Positions 1 to 10,692 of a stretch of DNA of 64,000 bases are shown here, piece by piece (positions within the stretch are counted from its first letter, which is position 1; each line of letters starts with the position of its first letter). The notes beneath the pieces were generated by a model that was not told where the DNA came from, searched no databases, and worked only from the letters and a program-made list of their open reading frames with translations. This stretch comes from Siniperca chuatsi (lineage: Eukaryota; Chordata; Actinopteri; Centrarchiformes; Sinipercidae): assembly GCF_020085105.1 (NCBI RefSeq), contig NC_058061.1, positions 3,074,284-3,138,283 of the forward strand, written 5' to 3'. Both the position numbers and the translations under genes were made by a program.

Positions 1-740
1 CGCTGGGACATAAAGGGTGCTGCCAGCATAACTATACAGCAAACATATCACTGTTTCACATGGGAGCATGGAGGTTGCATCTTGGTGTTTATGAGTAAAG
101 TGAGAGCTACTTAAGGTTTTAAATTGGAAGCTGGAGAAAAGGTTTTTGATGTATCTTAATGTGACTCGTTTTGCCCAGATGGAAAATCAATGGCTGACAG
201 GCAAAACTAGAATCTTGCTCCAAATAAATTTCCTCATCTTGCAGATCGTGAGCTGCGCTGCTGTTCAAAGTTCATTCGTGAGGCCAAAATCTCAAACTGT
301 GGTCAATGTTTTTAGGAAGACATAATCCAGAAGTTGTTTTGGCACCAGAAATTCTATGCTAATATGAAGATTTAGGTTGTGAAATAACAAGAAAACCCTT
401 CAAATAAATTCTGTTAAAATGAAAGCTGAGGTCAAGACTATGTCAATTGTGAAACAATTGGAAGTCAGACAATCCAGACTCACTCCCTGCTTCCCTAAAT
501 AACTTTTATAATAAGACTGTACCTTGCACCAACATCTGAAGTCAATGAAGTATAACAGCACTGATTGCACAAGAAACAGAAACATTTCGTCCTTTTACAA
601 CAGAGCAGCTCAGACACAAACTCGTGCATAAACAGTGAATGGAAAGAGTTTTCTTTGGCTTTGTTTGCCCTTGTATGGTCAGTCTCACTGTCCACAGTCT
701 TACCTTCACATCCAGTTTTCACAGTGACTCTCCACCTGGG
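1..740 (-). other. probable 3' UTR or flank of the minus-strand gene
   Basis: No convincing coding potential is seen on either strand. It lies just after the stop codon of the minus-strand terminal exon, so part is probably its 3' UTR. I saw no clear AATAAA on the minus strand here, so the cleavage site may lie beyond the window edge. Confidence 0.3.
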
Positions 741-862
741 TTACAGCCGGTCCTGTGCTCCTACAGAGTCCCCAACATCACTGCTGGACACCCGCTGAGG
801 AGATGTGGAGGAGGACAGAGAGGAGGAAGAGGAGAAGTGGAGTCCGGGCAGCTGGTACATCT
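741..862 (-). CDS. terminal coding exon of an unidentified minus-strand gene
   Basis: Read on the minus strand, a long pyrimidine-rich tract (about 1020 down to 870) ends in TTGCAG, and an open frame follows for 39 whole codons after a split codon, ending with TAA at 741-743. The tail starts MYQLPGLHF, then has a serine-rich stretch (SSSSSLSSSTS), and ends SVGAQDRL. The acceptor is very strong and the reading frame ends soon after it, as expected for a last exon; no domain can be seen in so short a piece. A consensus donor (AAG followed by GTAAGA) lies about 40 bases past the stop, near 702, so a further non-coding exon is possible. I do not recognise the protein. In mammals BTBD17 is flanked by KIF19, GPR142 and GPRC5C, so the tail of one of these is a reasonable guess only. 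Confidence 0.4.
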
Positions 863-1040
863 CTGCAACGAGTGAGCAGAGTGAGAGGGGAGAAATGAGG
901 CAGAGGGGAGTAACAATGTGGGGAGGGTGATGGAGGGGAGAGAGGGAGGGAGGGAATGATCTGTGAATGGACAGAGGTGAATGAGGGAGGATAAAGATCA
1001 AAGGAAAGAGGTAGAGACAAATTAAAGAGTGCAGAGAGAA
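790..1040. repeat. purine/pyrimidine strand-asymmetric tract
   Basis: The + strand is dominated by purines in runs such as GGGGAGAGAGGGAGGGAGGG; the minus strand is therefore a long pyrimidine tract. It doubles as the polypyrimidine tract of the minus-strand acceptor at 863-864. Such tracts can form triplex DNA, but that is not shown here. Confidence 0.6.
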
Positions 1041-1186
1041 ATACAGGAAAAGCTGATGGAAAACTACATTAAGTCTGACAGGGAATAAAAGGTGGTCATG
1101 TTTCTGTGTTGGCTGTGTTCCAATTCCTGTTCACACTGGAAAAGAGACCAAATAAATAAACACAAATCTGTCAGTACGCAGACTAA

Positions 1187-2565
1187 TGCTGCGTCCAAAT
1201 TCCATACTACACAACTAACTGTATACTTATATACAAAGTACTAATTGGCATATTGTGCGCACTTTGTGTTGCACAGAATACAAGAAATCCATGTACAGGT
1301 AATGATATAACCTGTCAAAGTCGCAGTTTAATCTGTGTGCCAATTGCATACTGCATACTAATTTATGCAGGTTTTGAGTGTGTGTGAATTGTTCACACTG
1401 GAAAAGTGAAAACAAGACTAAGAGTCTATGACCGTGCTAGCAGCTCTGTGAGGCTGCACTTAGACACAGCAGAGCTTTGAGCTAAATGCAAACGTCAGCA
1501 TGCTAATGCGCTCACAATGGCAATGCTAACATGCTGATCTTTAAAAGGTATAATGTTTACTGTGCTCATCATCTTAGCATGTTAGCATGCTAACACTTGC
1601 TAATTAACACCAAACACAAAGTACAGCTGAGGCTGATGGGAATGTCATTAGGTTTGCAGGTATTTGGTCAGAAACTAAAGTATTAAGTATAAGCAAATCA
1701 AACCTTTGACCTGATGATGGCACTAGATGGATCAGCAAAGTTATTGCAATGCCTCCTGAGGGGGGCAAGAATGTCTGAAACCAATTTCATGGTAATCTAT
1801 ACAATGGTTGTTTCATCATGGCATTTCACTCAAAACCACAAATATCAACCTCATGGTGGCGCAAGTCAGGGGATCACTAAAGTCATGAGGATTCATTGTC
1901 TGGAAACCATGAATGTCTGTACCAAATCTGATAGTGAGGAATTTCACTGGATAATCTTTCACCTGGAGGAGCTAGATGAAAAGTCAGAAGATCACTAAAG
2001 TCATTAGTGTGCGTCCTCTGGGGGGATCGTGGATGTCTGTACCAAATTTAATGGCACTGCTAGAGCCATGCTGCTAGCATAGCTAAAAATAAGCATACAG
2101 TAAACAGTCAATATGCAGACTAAAAAAATAATGCTTGATTTTTGAGTCTGTTGTAATAGACACTATTGTCCCACAATGCAATGCACAGAGAAGTTTGAGG
2201 AGCTGCTCACCACTGTATAAAATTAACTAGAGCTTGAAGTTTCAATCTTGACCTTCAGAAGAGCAGCGGACTATATGATGAGGGCAACAAGATGTGGCTG
2301 ACAGCTCCAGAAAAACGAAGTCAGTAGACCTTGTGATAAGAACTTTTTCTCAAACTTTTAGCTTTTTATTTTGTGAATTAAAATTGGCAGTGGCACTGCA
2401 AAGTCGCAGTTTGATCAACACTCATACTGTTTCATTACTTTTTAGCACAATATGATCAAGTATGCTAATTACCTTGTACACTAATTGCAAAAAACAGTAT
2501 ATTATGACTATTGGTATATAGTACATACTGTACACAATTAGTATGTATGGAATTGGGACACTGCT
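1187..2565. mobile_element. non-autonomous DNA transposon with imperfect terminal inverted repeats and a nested repeat
   Basis: The left end reads GCGTCCAAATTCCATAC and the right end, reversed, reads GTGTCCCAATTCCATAC. Inside both ends the sequence stays inverted and rich in words such as GTATACT and ACTAATTG. No transposase frame is present. A different interspersed repeat (about 1440-2095) sits in the middle, suggesting a nested insertion. Related sequence recurs at about 3120-3215 and 48560-49330. Family assignment is open. Confidence 0.6.
1440..2095 (+). repeat. interspersed 'gctaacatgctaa' repeat, copy 1
   Basis: Characterised by GCTAACATGCTGA-like words, then AAAGTACAGCTGAGGCTGA, then ATGAATGTCTGTACCAAAT blocks and a CATGCTGCTAGCATAGC end. 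A second diverged copy lies at about 24545-24960. The ATGAATGTCTGTACCAA-like block recurs within the copy (near 1910 and 2030), so the element has internal repeats. The 94-codon frame at 1714-1998 lies wholly inside and is not a gene. Confidence 0.65.
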
Positions 2566-2762
2566 TTATTTTGTTGTTTTCTGAGATCTTCCTTGAGCTG
2601 TCTCACTGCCACCTGCAATTTGTTTAAATTTTTTGCACCTGTGAGTAGCTCCTAAACTTATTTCCTTTGTGCATTATATTGTGTGTACATTAACAATACT
2701 CAAAAATCAAGGATATTAGTATGCATACTGACTGTTGTGAGTATACTTAATTTTGTTACTTT

Positions 2763-2900
2763 TCAGAATCAGAATCAGAAATACTTTATTGATCCCCGAG
2801 GGGAAACTCTTTCGTTACAGCTGCTCACTGTCACGTCAGCGCACACAGGGATAGAAGTACTAAGCAAATCAAAATATAATACAGGTCAGATAAATTAAGT
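2763..2900. repeat. interspersed repeat with 'tttattgatcccc' core
   Basis: Starts with repeated CAGAAT units, then ACTTTATTGATCCCCGAGG. A similar core occurs at about 9205-9300, and a related unit at about 22886-22990. This is a common dispersed sequence type in bony fish; I do not assign it to a class. Confidence 0.55.
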
Positions 2901-3119
2901 ACAAAGTGGATATAAGTAGAAAAGCTAAATAAGTGTAAATACAAAAGTGGATTTAGAGGTTGATAAGTATGTACGGTATAATACAATGTAATAATATAAG
3001 TAATGAGTAATACTGCAATAATGAGTACTGTCAAGTTAAGTTAAGTGAAGCTTATTAAGATGATTATGAGACGGTGGATACTGCACAGGAGTAATAGAAG
3101 TATGAATAAAGAAATATGT

Positions 3120-3215
3120 GTGAACACATTATGTAGCTACTATAGAACTGGGACACAGCTGCTTGATTTTGGCTTGTCGTTCCACAATGCGATGCACAAA
3201 GGAGTTTGAAGATCC
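3120..3215. mobile_element. fragment related to the 1187-2565 transposon
   Basis: Contains AACTGGGACACAGCTGC like the right terminal repeat and TTCCACAATGCGATGCAC like the inner block at 2170-2190. Confidence 0.45.
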
Positions 3216-3482
3216 AGTTACAGCCAGAAAAAAATCAAAACAGTTTGCTGATGGTGGTGTAACATCTCCAGCAAGATCTCAGAGAATAAAAAATAAAGTG
3301 TTAAAGTTATGTACCTTTTTCATTAAGTTTGATTTGCAGCAGCTTTCTAAAGTTGCCATTTTGATGACATTGGTGGCACACACCTTGTACTATTTCCCGT
3401 TTTTTCATCCAATAAATTTAGTGTCATTTTTGAATGTACAACATCTGATGCACAAAACAAAATCAAGAGAAAAAATAAGTAT

Positions 3483-3508
3483 ACACACACACACACACAC
3501 ACACACAC
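3483..3508. repeat. (AC)13 microsatellite
   Basis: Uninterrupted AC dinucleotides. Confidence 0.95.
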
Positions 3509-5442
3509 TGACATCAGGCAGGGACCAAAGAATAACGACACCCAGCAGCAGCAGCTTCCTAATTTCAAGTACGTATTCTTAACAGCACTTGAAACTAACA
3601 CAATTACAAGTGAGGAAATCACTGAGATCTGTTTTGTTCAAGACAAATGTGTCCTTAATTTAGCTAAACCCTTGGAGAACGCACGTCTCACGACTGCAAA
3701 TTGTTGACGATAGCAAAGCTCCAAAACAAACAGTGCATTAAAGGAGCAGATTTGAAGAACTAATTCATCCATCAGTTCAGTCTGTTGATGAACCATTTGG
3801 AAACCTGAGGCCTACGTGAGCTCGCTTTGACTCAATTTGGCTTCCCTCACCCTGCAGCTGCATTTCATTTTATGTTTATTTGACATACAGTGTTATACTT
3901 CTGACTTTACACTGCAGCAGGGGTCACTCAAGCAAATAATGAACTTTGGCAGTCAGCGATCATGTGCAGACATGACTCGATATTCATCAGACCTGTTAGA
4001 TTGGAGGCAGATGATGCAGAGGGAATAAATAAGGATCAAGCTGGATTATGGGGGGTTAAGCTTAATGTTTTTCTGCTTTATGATTGGCAATTGATATTCA
4101 TCGCATGCTCAACAGAAATCAGACCTTCCTTTTATGGACAGGATTCACCTGTACTTGCAAGTCAGTTTTTGTAGCTCTATTATGTGTGCCTTCAAAAGCG
4201 CTAGCTCTCTCCTGCAGTACAAGAACAATACTGCTGCTTTATTTCCACCTGGTGAGGATACTGTCTATTAACCTGGGACCTGTTTTCTTTTTACTACTTG
4301 GCACTGATATCATGTACTGTACATTGCCATCAATTGCATATTAAACATTAAAAACTGAGCCAGACAATGAGTTATTTTTGTTAGGTAGTGTTAGCGAGCT
4401 ACAGCTAATAAATTCTGCCAGAAACAATTGTCATTTCAGCTGGTAAAATCAAGTGTCGCTGACTGAAAATGAGCATAGTTTTGTCTACTTCTGTTCAAAG
4501 TCCATCATTTCAAAAATTACTACGACTTTTGTGTAAATCTGCCACCATTATCACCGTAAAAGGCACATGCATTGCTAGAGTGGAATCCTTGACAGGCATA
4601 GCATCAGTCACCTGGTGTTAAGTTACTCTTTAACGAGACAGGAAAGAAGAATGAAAATATCTTTCTGACTGACAGAAAATTATGTTTATTTTTCTGTTTT
4701 CTCTCGAATCTTTGCTTTTTTCTTGTGAAATACTGGATAGTTTTACCTCTTAAGCTCTCCAATGCTCTTGTTATTTCACTTGTGTAGACGGCAGCTCTGT
4801 CTCACCTGGAGTCACTAGTGTCTCTGTTTACACCTGCCGGGATCTTCAGTGGGGCGGCAAATCACCAGCAGTGACTAAAAAATGATCCCTCACCTGCTTC
4901 CCACTGCCAAAACACTGGTGGTTATGTGGTCGGTGGTCTGCCAAGCTGGAAGCATCACTGCTGGGGATTAAATGGGTCTCTGCAGTGCTGCTTTTACTCA
5001 TTTCAACTACTGAATTTGGAATGCAAATTAAGTTTATTTGATTTTTGAAAATGAAATGTTAACTGCACGAGCCTGTATGTGTTTTACAAAAGAGGTCACA
5101 TGTACAACTACTTGTATGGTTTGAAATACTCTCTAAAGTTACATAAGAAGAGCTCATTCCTGACCTGAGGTCACATTTAAGTACATTTGTATGGCTCCAT
5201 CAGTACACAGTAGTACTATACATCTACTCTGCCAGTTCTGGGTCACATGTCATCCTGGAATGGGAACAAAATTGCATATTTTCATTTCTGAACCAACTAA
5301 ATGGTGACATGAACAAAGATGACAGTGAGCAGTGAACAGTAATGTATGCTCAAACAAGTGTACTCATATTACTTCCGTAGTAGTAAACAGGTATTAGGAC
5401 TAAAAACTACCCTTTGTAATGAATGGCTCCTTTCACATTGTT

Positions 5443-5742
5443 AAAGGATACATCCGGTGATATTCTATATATATATACACATATACAATCACATTTGATA
5501 AAAACTACAGTGACAGCTGATTTAGAAAATTACTGACTGTTTTAAAAATCAAACTAAATACTTGTGACCCATTTTTAAAGATGTATGTCCCCAGTAGAAA
5601 AAAATGGCTTGGGGCTGTGTGTCACAGACAGAGCAGGGAAGCCAGAAACTTTTGAGATGAACTAACACATTGTTGGTTTTGGACTTTTCATGGAATTTGT
5701 TGATAACAAGAAAAATATAGAATAACACCAGACTTAGCCTTT
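5443..5742. mobile_element. foldback element, family A, shorter copy
   Basis: Begins AAAGGATACATCCGGTGAT and ends GACTTAGCCTTTAA, and most of the right half matches the copy at 15028-15580 (shared words AACTACAGTGACAGCTG-like, CTTGGGGCTG, ACACATTGTTGGTTT, AAGAAAAATATAGAAT). It lacks much of the left-hand inverted arm. Confidence 0.6.
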
Positions 5743-6635
5743 AAATTATTGATGGCATTTACATACATTGAAAGATTTGTGAAGGACACTTCATTACATG
5801 CTCCCCTGCAGGTTAAGAAAATTCCAGTTCCTGAGAACTTTCTTGAGACATTTATGGAGATACAAAATTTTTACCTGAAACTATTTCTGAGCCTATCAAA
5901 TGCTAATGGTTAACTCCAGCCATCAGATAAATATAGTGGCAAAAACATTACCTCGAATATGTTTTATGCCTGAGTAATGTACATAGCTGCTTCCAGCCTC
6001 TGATTACATTAACTGTGGATTTACAACAGTAGGTCATACTGAAATACATAATGATCATCTCTGGACTTATAACTCATGGAGCCAATTTCACGCCTGCAGA
6101 ATCTATTGGCAACTCAGATTTATAGTCAATTTCTATCCGCCTCTATTCAGCTCGTCCCTCACAAACAACTACTGCTGAAAAACAAATCTTCCTCTGCAGC
6201 TGGAGTGCTGTCGGAAGGGGGGAAAACAGAAAGGAAGCGCTAATGGAGCTGCTGAAGTGAGACAAACTGATGCTGAGGCAGAGCTCTTCTCGCCGGTCAC
6301 CTCAGTGTGGACGGCTGCCATAACCTCAGCTCTTCAAACTGTCGCTCTGTGCAGATTTCAAGCAATAAGACTCTCAGTGGCTGTAACATGAGAAGCTCTC
6401 CAGACAAACGCTGTCATCTTATCTCCGCTCGGACACACATTCATCATGACTTCATGCTCTCTCTGCGGCGGGCTAATCCTGCTGAAAAATCTCGGGAATC
6501 TTTATTTTTGATTTTTGCTTTTTATTAATACTACACTCATTGATGCTTATTTGTAAGGTCATTGTTTTTAAAGTATAAACTCTTGTGATGTGTGTTTTGA
6601 GTGCAAATAAAGGTTGAAACAGAGATTTTCTTTCA

Positions 6636-6735
6636 ATTCAAGTGGCTTTATGGGCATGACTGCATACAACGTTGGCAAAGCATATTACCACAAACTATAC
6701 AATCATAATAAACATAAATAAACAAAATAAACAAT
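6636..6735. repeat. interspersed 'ttcaattcaagtggcttta' repeat fragment
   Basis: Opens with TCAATTCAAGTGGCTTTATG and runs into A-rich AATAAAC units, like dispersed fish sequences that open TTCAATTCAA...TTTAT. Compare 8645-8900. Confidence 0.4.
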
Positions 6736-8644
6736 AACAATACAAAAGGGCATGGTGAACAAGAGTATGGAGTAATATAAGATATAAACATACAACAAAT
6801 GAATTATTAATTATTAAACATGAATTAATTATTAGAATTAATTATAATCCATGTGGGACAGTTATCACTTCTTGTATTTATGTTATTATTGTACGTTTAC
6901 TTTCTGTTTTCTTCACCCAGAGTTCAAGCTTTTTTGATATTTCATATGACAATAAACTTAATAATAATCAGCACCTGGCAGGACTGTTAGATTGGTTGCA
7001 ACTTGCTCTCACGGCAATTACCAGCAGTAACCAGTAACTCTGTGTCCTGCCATGAAATATCTTCTGGTTCTATCTATCTTGTTGACTGATATCACATTTC
7101 TACGTTATTTGTTCCAGCCATACCAAAGCAGTGACTCCATCTGGCACAGATGCTGCATTATTCACTCAAGTAAGACCTGCATTTGACTTTTTTTTTAGTA
7201 AAACAAACAAGCACAAATAGCTACGTAGTTACCTCAGTCTGTCAGCTCTACACTGCAGCTGTGTGAAAGAATGAATCCGCAGTACTCAGTCCATGTGATT
7301 ACAGAGCATCAGTAAGCATTCAACCCACTGAAATGGACAACACAGTCAGCACACATTAACAGGAGGATTGAGGCTTAAGCTCATCATGAAGAAAGATACT
7401 AAACTGTAAGGATGTGGGAGTGTCCACGAATCATTTGCTTTTGGGAGAACGTGCTGGATTTAATTACTCACATTATGGATAAAATGGTTCCTCTTAAACT
7501 CTGCATTTTAAGGTCTGTCTTGAGATCTTTATGAGTCCGAGAAATGAAAGATCTTCACAAACTTTTTTGCCTTGTAGGAGCAAGGTGATGTAGAGCGTGT
7601 TCATGGAAAAAAGAGGAAAGCTGAAGATTTAACCGATTGTCTTGCTTATTGTTGTTTTTTCAAAAAGAAATCAGTAAATCAATCAAATAAAAAAAAAGTG
7701 GTACATTTCTTCTTTGCTCTTTGGTTGACTGGTTTATGTGTGTTTGTGTGTTTTTTTGTTTATTTCTCGTTCAATCACCTCAACCAGTACATTTTATTGT
7801 TGATTTAATAAAGCAATAATGACAATAAATAAGTGCCTTTGGGTCGCATCCTTGAATGTCTTTTTGTTGCTGGGGCCACCGGCGCTCTCAATACAGGGTT
7901 TTGAACCCACTTGGCCGACAACTTGGATCTAACTTTCCATCCGTATTTATTCATATGCCAATTAACTTTTTCCTTTTTGCCTCTGCTTTCCCCTCTTTTC
8001 TTTACTCTGACAACTTTTATTATGGCTATTTTAGTGTTACTCAGCTTTTTATGTTTCTAATTGCAAATTCCCACCATATGAACCTAATTCTATCCCAACC
8101 AAACATCACTTTTCACTAACATAATCCACTTATTACACTCATTCATCTTTATTTTCCTCCTGATTTCTTTTCATTCTTTTCTTTCTTCTTTTTGTGAAGT
8201 CACAATTTCATGTTATGTCAGTTTCTATGTTATGTTATTTTTGACTTAAAAACATAAAATGGCAATAAAGATATGTTATTAAAGAAGGAAAAGCTTCTAG
8301 ACTCACAGTGAAGAGCAGTCTTAAAGCTTCATATTGAATAATGTGAATAATGTTCATCACTTGGATCCTGACTGCTGGTGAGATGCAGCTTGTCTGCCCT
8401 CCAGTGGATAATATAAATACAACTAGTTGTGTCTGATACAGTAGATGGTTGGTGAACACTTTGACGTTGACCGCAGCTTCTCTAGACAAGTTGATGGAAA
8501 GACTTGAAATGGTTAAACACACACGCACGGATGTTTCCCTGTACAACCGTAGCGTTGCCACAAAATTAAACGGCGGGTTCACCCAAATTACAAAAAAACA
8601 CATTTTCTAATTAACCTCTTGTAGTATCTAGTCAGCCAGATGTT

Positions 8645-8900
8645 TTATTCAATTCAATTCAGTTTTATTTATATAGCGGCAATTCATAACAGAAGTTATC
8701 TCATTGCACTTTTCCTATAGAGCAGGTCTAGACCGAACTCTTTACAATATTATTTACAGAGACCCAACAAATCCCACCATGAGCAAGCACTTGGCGACAG
8801 TGGCAAGGAAAAACCTCCTTTAAGAGGCAGAAACCGCGGACAGAACCAGACTCAATGGTGGGTGGCCATCCGCCGCTGTTGTGTTGTGTGTTTTGGGGGA
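8645..8900. repeat. interspersed 'ttcaattcaattcagttttattta' repeat
   Basis: Shows TTCAATTCAATTCAG, TTTATTTATATAGCG, GAGACCCAACAAATCCC and GAGCAAGCACTTGGCGACAG in order, a dispersed unit I know from many teleost genomes, probably the tail of a retroelement. The minus-strand frame at 8728-8916 is a by-product. Confidence 0.6.
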
Positions 8901-9204
8901 CGGGGGCACAATGCAAATACCACCTAGAATTTTTTAAATAGTAATAATGTAATTGTAGTGGTAATATTAATAAATTAATATTTATTAATATTAATAATTC
9001 CTATTAATAATAATAATAATAGGAATGACAGCTATAGGAATAATAATGACAGTAATAGTAACAAAGCCAATAACAATAACGGTAGTAGCAGTTGTCGAGC
9101 AAAGTTTTATAAGTCCATGTTTTGAGATAGCCAATATTCTCACAGAACACACTGTGAACAGTTTTTATGGGGACTTTTTCCTCTTTAGAGTAGTTCCACT
9201 GAAA

Positions 9205-9300
9205 ATAAGATAAGATAAGATAAGATATATCTTTATTGATCCCCAGTGGGAAAATTCAGGTGGTGCAGCAGCACAAGGACAGAAATAAGTACAGATTAAC
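9205..9300. repeat. interspersed repeat with GATAA tandem head
   Basis: Tandem GATAA units lead into ATCTTTATTGATCCCCAGTG, matching the core at 2763-2900. Confidence 0.55.
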
Positions 9301-10613
9301 AGAGAAAGAAAAAACTAAATAATTAGAAGTATATAAAATAAGACGAAGAATAGAAATAAAAATAGAAACTATACAAAAGCAATTAAACTCAAAATTAAAA
9401 GGCAAGAGTCATGGAATGAAATGTAATTTTACAATCCTGTGAGCGCCACAAACAAAACTCCACTCATCTCTGCTCCTTGTGTTGGGAGAGGAGGCAGAAA
9501 TCTCAGAGACAAATATGTCAAAACCTGGACACATAAAACCAAAACCATCATGACTACTTACCACTAGAGGTAACTTAAAGGAAGGAAAGGTCAGAAGTTC
9601 AAACCACCAACACTGAGCAACTGGTCAGAAATGTGGTTGGAAATTTGATATTTGAGGTTTTTCAAACTTATAGAAAGATAAAGAAACACACATTTTGTAT
9701 TATCACATTGGGGCCACTATACTGTATGAATGACTGACCTGTTGGCTAACATCCAGACACAGACAGAGCATTTCGCAGAGTCGACTGGGACAGAGGAGCA
9801 CGTGATACACGCAAACAGGCCGGGGTCAACAACACTGACATGACACCACGAAACAGATCGTAAACATACACAGCACAAATATCAGCTGTAGAGTCATTCT
9901 TACTGACTTTATTCTTGAACGGAGCTTGAGTTTTGGTTTTTAATTATACACATATTTTAAAAAGCAATCAGGATTTTAATCAAAATCATTAAAAGACAAA
10001 TATTGATCGTATAACTTACTCCCCCCTGATGAAGCGTGCTGTAGCCCGAAGCTGTGAATAAATTGCTCGTGTTGCTGTGTCACGCACATGGGCTGAATCG
10101 GGTGAACACACTGACACACATAACTGCATGTGGAGTCTGGAACTACTGCCTAAATTCTTAATGCTGGTGGTTCATTATCAGGTTTCAGTGCTTGCAGATG
10201 TCCCCGATAATAAAAGGATCCAGATAAAACCTGTGATAAAGATTATTTTTGCACAGATTAGTTCTCACCTACAGACATGCAGTTAGGTCAAGTAACGGTG
10301 TTTTTACTCAGTTAAACCCTAAACATCCCCGCAGTCTCCCAGTCCACAGCTGGCCTCCTCACCGAATCAATGTCATGCAGCAAGCGTTAATACCCAAGGA
10401 TAGGAAAGTCAAAATCAAAGTGGTAGTCATGGAAACAGCCCAGGCCTCTTTCCACCCACCAATCGATGAGGTTCTGTGTGTGTGGTGGGCCGGATGTGGC
10501 GAGGAGAACCCCTGTCCCACATTCAGACACAGACCCCCTCGTCCTCTGCAGCAGGGTAGACAGAAACAGAAATCCAGACACAGTGAGGGCGGACAGAGGA
10601 AGACAGAGAAAAG

Positions 10614-10692
10614 ATGGTGAAACAAGTTGTTCAGATCCATGTTGGGATGCTGTTTTTGGCTCTCTGTCTGCACTTGGGGGCAGCTGCTGCAG
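10614..10692 (+). CDS. btbd17: btbd17 coding exon 1 (signal peptide)
   Basis: The ATG at 10614 follows a purine at -3 and opens 26 codons plus one base before GTAAGT. The encoded piece is almost purely a secretion signal. It begins MVKQVVQIHVG. Confidence 0.85.

Larger units (their letters stand above)
2566..10420. other. intergenic, repeat-rich; no gene recognised
   Basis: Short frames here (for example 7856-8119, 8235-8603 on the minus strand, 6307-6528) show no family features and lack splice context. The interval holds the dispersed repeats listed separately and two somewhat richer stretches, about 4780-5000 and 6180-6480, which lack obvious repeat words and may be regulatory. Confidence 0.6.

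Noticed and set aside
1714..1998. 94-aa + frame
   Set aside because: It lies inside an interspersed repeat that recurs at 24545-24960.
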